64,000 bases of DNA, taken from positions 62,001 to 126,000 of the forward strand of contig JAJDTM010000017.1 in the NCBI GenBank assembly GCA_022827185.1, read 5' to 3'. Made by a program: the position numbers and the translations under genes. This DNA is from Candidatus Poribacteria bacterium. Its GTDB lineage: Bacteria > Poribacteria > WGA-4E > WGA-3G. The notes below the pieces were generated by a model. The model worked only from the letters and a program-made list of their open reading frames with translations, did no database searches and had not been told where the DNA came from. Positions 59,917 through 64,000 of the stretch are shown here, in pieces (position 1 is the stretch's first letter; every line of letters begins with the position of its first letter).

Positions 59917-60240
59917 TACATTGAACTTGCTGTGCCGTGTCATGGTGAAACTGAGCAGGATCAGCAACACCATAGGATGAAGATCGCCTTTCAGGAAATA
60001 GAATGTGAAAAGTTATTTGCGCAAATAGAAGTTTTTAGTCTTCAGCATCATTTTATAGTAAAGTTTAGAATTAAAGAAACATTTCAAGTCCTAAAACAGA
60101 CTGTAACACGAGTCCCGTTTGGTGTTTTCTTTGTAGCATAGGCTGTTAGCCTGTGCAGAGAATGTCTCATTAATTATGGTATCCACTATAATAGGAAATT
60201 TCTTATCTTCCGGATGAATCTATCGTAGGAGAGTTGCGTT
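59917..60240. other. Intergenic stretch with repeat copy D2
   Basis: About 320 bases. A 69-codon open frame at 59932-60141 lacks a Shine-Dalgarno site and overlaps the dispersed repeat, so I do not annotate it. A GGAGAG site near 60230 belongs to the next gene. Confidence 0.5.
60133..60156 (-). repeat. 24-base dispersed palindromic repeat, copy D2
   Basis: GTAGCATAGGCTGTTAGCCT then GTGC: the exact reverse complement of 8670-8693. Confidence 0.7.
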
Positions 60241-61953
60241 TTGAATAAATATCGATGCCAGATACAGTTTCTCATCTTTTGTATTACAGTATGTTTTGTT
60301 ATAAGTGTTGACGGATTTGCTAAGGATATATCGTTTGATGAAGTTCCTGAGGCTATCCAGAAGATCGCGCTCCGCGAAATTGGAGATGTACCGATTCATG
60401 ATGTTGACAGGGAGCGAGAGGATGGCGAAACTGTCTATGATATAGAGGCGAAGGACGATAGTATTGACATCGAACTTGAAATCGCCGCTGATGGCACATT
60501 TAGAGAGCGGGATATTACGGAGAAGATCGATTATTCAGAACTACCAATACCTGTACAGGATACGGTTCGCCAGCAGGTCGGGACGCTGAAAATTAACGAC
60601 GTGGAGCGGAGAACCGAGCTCGGGATGAGTATTGTAGGAAGTCGTTTACAAACCGAGACGATTTATTACAACGTTGAAGCCGAAGAGTTCGGCGTAGAAA
60701 TCGACTTGGAAATCGCGCCTGATGGTAGATTGTTGGATATAGACATGAGCGATCCTATCCGACTTAAGGTAAAACTCCTCGCGAAATCCAAGATCCCGAC
60801 ACTCTCCAATATTGCCCCTTATCGGGAGGCACTCGTTTTTTATGAGTACAGCGTCAAAAAACGTCTTGAAGGCGAATTCAAGGGTAAAAAACTTCGCGTT
60901 GCGCATTGGGCAATCTACGACAACCAACCGCAGAAAATCGGAAAAGCAAAGGTAGGCAGTTCACACACGCTTGACCTTTATCCGTACCAGCAATTTGGTG
61001 AGTTTGAGAGCCTTTATACCAGTGATACACTTGCGTTAGACGGTGAAATCCCGCTCTATCACGATGTTGGTCAGAAGATTCTCGAAAACCGAACTGTTGA
61101 GGAACGGTATGACTACGACAGCATTTTTTCTGAGAAGATGCCGATTTTTTGGCGGATAAAGGATCAACTTAAACTCGTTTCCTTAGGTGACTCACGCGGT
61201 GAGGCAGGCGTTCGAGCGGAGTGGTTTTATGGTGAGGAGAACCGCAAAACCCCAGTGGCGTATAACCTTGCGATTTCGGGGGGACCGTTGGAGTTTCAAG
61301 AGATTGTCGTTGAAAAATATCTCGTGAAAATGCCCAGCTTGGCGTGGGTGGTTTATCAGATGTCGCCTCGCGCAGTGAACCGACATTTTGAGCATTCAGC
61401 GGATCGGGAATTGTTAAAAAGTCGCGGTTTTGCCTTTGATCGGAAGCATGCTGAAACCCTCTGGCAGAGGTCCGATGGTGAAAAAACGGCTGCTGAAATC
61501 GCTGCAATACCTTACGTCTCAGAGTATTGGAATGAGCGTCCGTGGGGTTGGAAGTTCAATGATGAGGTATGGGATAGACCGAGAACAAAAAGATTTGAAC
61601 GGGAGTGGGAAATTTCTGAAAAACGGTGGGACCGTCTTACATCTATGATCGCCGCGTTGAATAAGCGAGATGTTAAGATGTTGCTATATTTGTCACCGCT
61701 TCATCCGATCATGCGGGGTCAACCTGTCGTAGATGATGATGGGACGACCCAGAAGGGGTATCGGGAATTGGTGGATCGTTTAAAACAACTGGAGGCGGGG
61801 TTTCCGAACTTTGTCTTTGTTGATTTGATGCAGGGTGGAAATCACGACTTCGCCCCGGAGATGTTCAAAGACCTCGACCATCTGAATGCACTTGGAGCAA
61901 CGAAGTTAACGCAGGCGTTAGAAGAAGTTCGCCACTACCATGACAAGAGGTGA
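60241..61953 (+). CDS. Exported protein with two PepSY-like domains and an SGNH-hydrolase-like domain
   Basis: Protein of 570 residues. TTG start at 60241 with GGAGAG seven bases upstream. A signal peptide (FLIFCITVCFVISVDGFA, 10-27) is followed by two PepSY-like beta-alpha repeats (ISFDEVPEAIQKIALREIGD, 30-100; IDYSELPIPVQDTVRQQVGT, 98-175). Beyond a linker lies an SGNH-type domain: the nucleophile block LVSLGDSRGEAG (Gly-Asp-Ser 316-318), ISGGPLEFQEIVV, and near the C-terminus DLDHLNALGATKL (Asp544/Asp546-His547) as the likely catalytic pair. It precedes an MBOAT acyltransferase gene, as DltD/AlgJ-type proteins do, which suggests a role in acylating an exported polysaccharide. The PepSY fusion is unusual. 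Confidence 0.75.
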   Translation: MNKYRCQIQFLIFCITVCFVISVDGFAKDISFDEVPEAIQKIALREIGDVPIHDVDREREDGETVYDIEAKDDSIDIELEIAADGTFRERDITEKIDYSELPIPVQDTVRQQVGTLKINDVERRTELGMSIVGSRLQTETIYYNVEAEEFGVEIDLEIAPDGRLLDIDMSDPIRLKVKLLAKSKIPTLSNIAPYREALVFYEYSVKKRLEGEFKGKKLRVAHWAIYDNQPQKIGKAKVGSSHTLDLYPYQQFGEFESLYTSDTLALDGEIPLYHDVGQKILENRTVEERYDYDSIFSEKMPIFWRIKDQLKLVSLGDSRGEAGVRAEWFYGEENRKTPVAYNLAISGGPLEFQEIVVEKYLVKMPSLAWVVYQMSPRAVNRHFEHSADRELLKSRGFAFDRKHAETLWQRSDGEKTAAEIAAIPYVSEYWNERPWGWKFNDEVWDRPRTKRFEREWEISEKRWDRLTSMIAALNKRDVKMLLYLSPLHPIMRGQPVVDDDGTTQKGYRELVDRLKQLEAGFPNFVFVDLMQGGNHDFAPEMFKDLDHLNALGATKLTQALEEVRHYHDKR

Positions 61954-61966
61954 ACAGAAGCCAAAA

Positions 61967-62173
61967 AACCCCCTAAATCCCCCTTATCAGGGGGACTTTG
62001 AAGTGAACAGAAGCAAGAAACCCCCTAAAGAATCAGAATCAACGGTATGAATGCCTTATGGGCATTCACCGGGTATGAATGCGAATCAACGGTATGAATG
62101 CCTTATGGGCATTCCCCGTATGGGCATTCCCCGCCCCTTATCAGGGGACTTTGAAAGGAAATGCGTAAGTCCT
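61967..62173. repeat. Dispersed TIR/hairpin element, copy A7, with a nested insert
   Basis: First core AACCCCCTAAATCCCCCTTA/AGGGGGACTTT is intact. The second core is split after CCCCCTAAA by about 103 bases (62030-62132), then resumes at CCCCTTATCAGGGGACTTT and ends AAATGCGTAAGTCCT. Confidence 0.85.
62030..62132. repeat. Nested insert with GAATGCCTTATGGGCATTC repeats
   Basis: Contains two direct copies of a unit beginning GAATCAACGGTATGAATGCC, each with the near-palindrome GAATGCCTTATGGGCATTC, plus a third partial ATGGGCATTCCCCG. It interrupts repeat copy A7. Confidence 0.6.
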
Positions 62174-62250
62174 ACAGATGTTACAAAGAGATAGGATTTA
62201 TACAATTTACACGTTTTTTTGGGTAGTTGTGTGAGTCTTGGAGATTTGGC

Positions 62251-63684
62251 GTGGTTTTCAGTTCGCATATCTTTGTCTACTACTTTCTTCCCATTGCACT
62301 ATTCAGTTATTATCTGCTCCCGCACCGGGCGAAACATTTTGGGTTGACGCTTTTCAGTTATATCTTTTACGGCTGGGCAAACCCCTTATTTGCTCCGCTC
62401 ATGTTTGCCTCGACGCTAATTGATTATATGTGTGGACGCATCATCTCAGGCAGTGAACGTCAGCACATTCGACCTGCAATACGCGCTTGCAAGCTGCGCC
62501 GCCAAGTGGCATTAACAGTTTCGATCTGCTCAAATCTGTCCCTTTTGGGCTTTTTCAAATACTTTAACTTCGGTATCGCGAACATAAACGCTGTTATGGG
62601 GTGGCTGGGTCTGCCGATATGGGAGAATATTCTTCACGTAACGCTTCCGCTTGGCATCAGTTTTTATACCTTCCAGTCGATGAGTTATACGATTGATGTC
62701 TATCGCGGCGATGCGAAAGCGATTCGGAATTTTATTGACTTCGCTTGTTATGTATCAATGTTTCCGCAACTCGTCGCGGGTCCCATCGTTCGGTTTTCAG
62801 AGGTTGCCGATCAACTTCGGCATCGCGCCCATACATTGCAAAAGTTTGCGCGTGGCATTGCGTTTTTTTCGCTCGGAATGGCGAAGAAGGTTTTGATAGC
62901 GAATCCATGTGGCAAATGTGCGGACACAGTCTTTGGGGCTGGTGTCGTTGGGACGCTTGATGCGTGGTATGGCGTAATCGCTTATGCGTTTCAGATCTAT
63001 TTCGACTTTAGCGGTTATTCCGATATGGCGATCGGTTTGGGGTTGATGCTCGGATTCACTTTTGCTAAGAATTTTGATTCACCCTACCGTGCTGAATCTA
63101 TTACGGAGTTCTGGCGGCGATGGCATATCTCACTTTCGAGTTGGCTACGGAATTATCTCTATATTCCGCTGGGTGGGAATCGTCGAGGGACTGCTCGAAC
63201 CTACATCAACTTGACTCTTGTGATGCTGCTGGGGGGTTTATGGCATGGCGCGTCTTGGAATTTTGTTATCTGGGGTGGGATTCATGGTGGCATGCTTGCA
63301 CTTGAGAGACGACAAGGCAAAACGAGTTTTTATACATTGCTCCCGAAACCGTTACGGATTATAACGACATTCCTGCTTGTGCTGATAGCGTGGGTTTTCT
63401 TTAGAATCAGTGAACTACCGGATGCAGTCGTCTATCTGCAGTGTATGTTCAGCAAAGTCCATGTTCAACCCAGCACCGATTTGATTGCTGGTATCCTCTA
63501 TCAGCCTTACTATCTATGGGTTATGTGCGTCGCAGGTGTCGTCATCTGGTGTTTTCCACAGACGTGGGACTGGACACAACGGTTGACCCCTCTCAAAGTG
63601 GGAATATGCATAACTCTATTCGGGTTATCGCTCGCTGTATTGGCAACGCAGGCTTATAATCCGTTCATCTATTTTATTTTTTAA
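62251..63684 (+). CDS. MBOAT-family membrane O-acyltransferase (AlgI-like)
   Basis: Integral membrane protein of 477 residues; the GTG at 62251 follows GGAG by seven bases (an upstream TTG frame lacks a site). About ten hydrophobic helices; VFSSHIFVYYFLPIALFSYY opens it. The family block FWRRWHISLSSWLRNYLYIP and the catalytic His in GGLWHGASWNFVIWG (His332) are intact. MBOAT/AlgI proteins transfer acetyl or other acyl groups across the membrane to polysaccharides, together with a periplasmic SGNH partner, here encoded just upstream and perhaps also downstream. Confidence 0.93.
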   Translation: MVFSSHIFVYYFLPIALFSYYLLPHRAKHFGLTLFSYIFYGWANPLFAPLMFASTLIDYMCGRIISGSERQHIRPAIRACKLRRQVALTVSICSNLSLLGFFKYFNFGIANINAVMGWLGLPIWENILHVTLPLGISFYTFQSMSYTIDVYRGDAKAIRNFIDFACYVSMFPQLVAGPIVRFSEVADQLRHRAHTLQKFARGIAFFSLGMAKKVLIANPCGKCADTVFGAGVVGTLDAWYGVIAYAFQIYFDFSGYSDMAIGLGLMLGFTFAKNFDSPYRAESITEFWRRWHISLSSWLRNYLYIPLGGNRRGTARTYINLTLVMLLGGLWHGASWNFVIWGGIHGGMLALERRQGKTSFYTLLPKPLRIITTFLLVLIAWVFFRISELPDAVVYLQCMFSKVHVQPSTDLIAGILYQPYYLWVMCVAGVVIWCFPQTWDWTQRLTPLKVGICITLFGLSLAVLATQAYNPFIYFIF

Positions 63685-63689
63685 TAGTT

Positions 63690-63838
63690 TTTAGTTATCA
63701 GTACGATTTTTTTCTCCGAAAAAAATCTTTCAGTTTTTCAGTTATCAGTTATCAGTAACCAGTGGCCAGTAAGAGGTTTCTGATCATCCGAAAGTCTCTT
63801 TAACTGGAAACTGGTAACTCGTAACTGGTAACTATTCC
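63690..63838. repeat. CAGTTATCAGTAACCAGT repeat patch with GATTTTTTTC hairpin
   Basis: GATTTTTTTC-TCC-GAAAAAAATC (63705-63727) is a perfect 10-bp inverted repeat. TTATCAGTTATCAGTAACCAGT (near 63740) is inverted later as ACTGGTAACTCGTAACTGGT. The same components are present, in reverse, at 51376-51545. Confidence 0.55.
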
Positions 63839-63854
63839 CCTGATAACCATTCAC

Positions 63855-64000
63855 ATGCGAAACTTAGCTGAACATCGCCGAGAGGTGGCACTAAAAGAAC
63901 TCGGCACCACGCATATTAAGCGAAACGTGGGCATCGTCAGTATTGTTATCTTTAGCGTGACGCTACTGTCCGTGCCAATCTGCCAGCTGATCTCCGACAT
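63855..64000 (+). CDS. N-terminal fragment of a membrane-anchored protein, probably part of the O-acylation locus
   Basis: Starts at the ATG 63855 and runs to the window edge (48 codons). MRNLAEHRREVALKELGTTH is followed by a hydrophobic segment NVGIVSIVIFSVTLLSVPIC consistent with a signal anchor. Position after an MBOAT gene suggests an AlgJ/AlgX- or DltD-like partner, but the fragment has no diagnostic motif. Confidence 0.6.
   Translation, partial: MRNLAEHRREVALKELGTTHIKRNVGIVSIVIFSVTLLSVPICQLISD

Noticed and set aside
59932..60141. 69-codon open frame after the DNA methyltransferase
   Set aside because: No Shine-Dalgarno site, unremarkable composition, and overlap with the 24-base dispersed repeat.
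63690..63838. TTATCAGTTATCAGTAACCAGT tandem units as a possible CRISPR or iteron array
   Set aside because: Units are short, irregular and inverted, and a similar mixture occurs at 51376-51545 in the reverse order. Dispersed repeat remnant fits better than an origin or CRISPR.

Overview
The window looks like chromosomal DNA from an uncultured bacterium of the Candidatus Poribacteria type or a close relative. This is an inference. It rests on several phytanoyl-CoA-dioxygenase-like proteins interleaved with Gfo/Idh/MocA oxidoreductases and a sulfatase-fold enzyme, on leucine-rich-repeat/dockerin surface proteins ending in a FlgD-like 'NYPNPFNPETWIPY' sorting domain, and on many dispersed short palindromic repeats. 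No rRNA or other taxonomic marker was compared. Most genes have a clear Shine-Dalgarno site. Recognisable promoters have 17-18 bp spacers, often with a TG upstream of the -10.

Layout. 1-9.9 kb (mostly minus strand): the GTPase Era (cut by the left edge), a frameshifted DUF433 gene, a HEAT-repeat protein, a small antitoxin-like protein, trpB, a 2-hydroxyacid dehydrogenase, a GlcD-type FAD oxidase, an A/T-rich pair of unknown genes, a ParE/RelE-type toxin-antitoxin pair and a MoxR ATPase. 9.9-17.7 kb: a minus-strand catabolic cluster of three Gfo/Idh/MocA oxidoreductases, three PhyH-family dioxygenases and one sulfatase-fold hydrolase, with a strong promoter at its 5' end at 17.7 kb. 17.8-34.5 kb (plus strand): glnD, a sugar-nucleotide epimerase-like protein, trmB, uvrC, a tandem YibE/F membrane protein and two very large secreted LRR/dockerin proteins, one with haem c motifs and cohesins. 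34.7-39.2 kb (minus): two DUF1670 proteins, a DUF433/DUF5615/DUF433 antitoxin-toxin-antitoxin operon, a protein with a sensory-rhodopsin-transducer domain, and small unknown genes.

39.4-48.7 kb (plus): a candidate defence island. It holds a single-chain type IIG/ISP-like restriction-modification enzyme, a SIR2-domain protein and a 1552-residue SMEK-domain P-loop ATPase. The last two genes have nearly identical promoters, including the normally unconserved spacer. This is the best candidate in the window for an undescribed system.

49-64 kb: an M24 peptidase-like protein, tRNA-Leu(CAA), a sugar isomerase, hflX, smpB next to ssrA (tmRNA), a small PH-like and a YqiJ/NfeD-like membrane protein, a bifunctional-nuclease-family protein, a D-aminoacylase-like amidohydrolase, an orphan beta-class DNA methyltransferase, and a polysaccharide O-acylation locus (PepSY-SGNH protein, MBOAT acyltransferase, truncated third gene) that runs off the right edge. 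Dispersed repeat families occupy many intergenic spaces and are listed individually.
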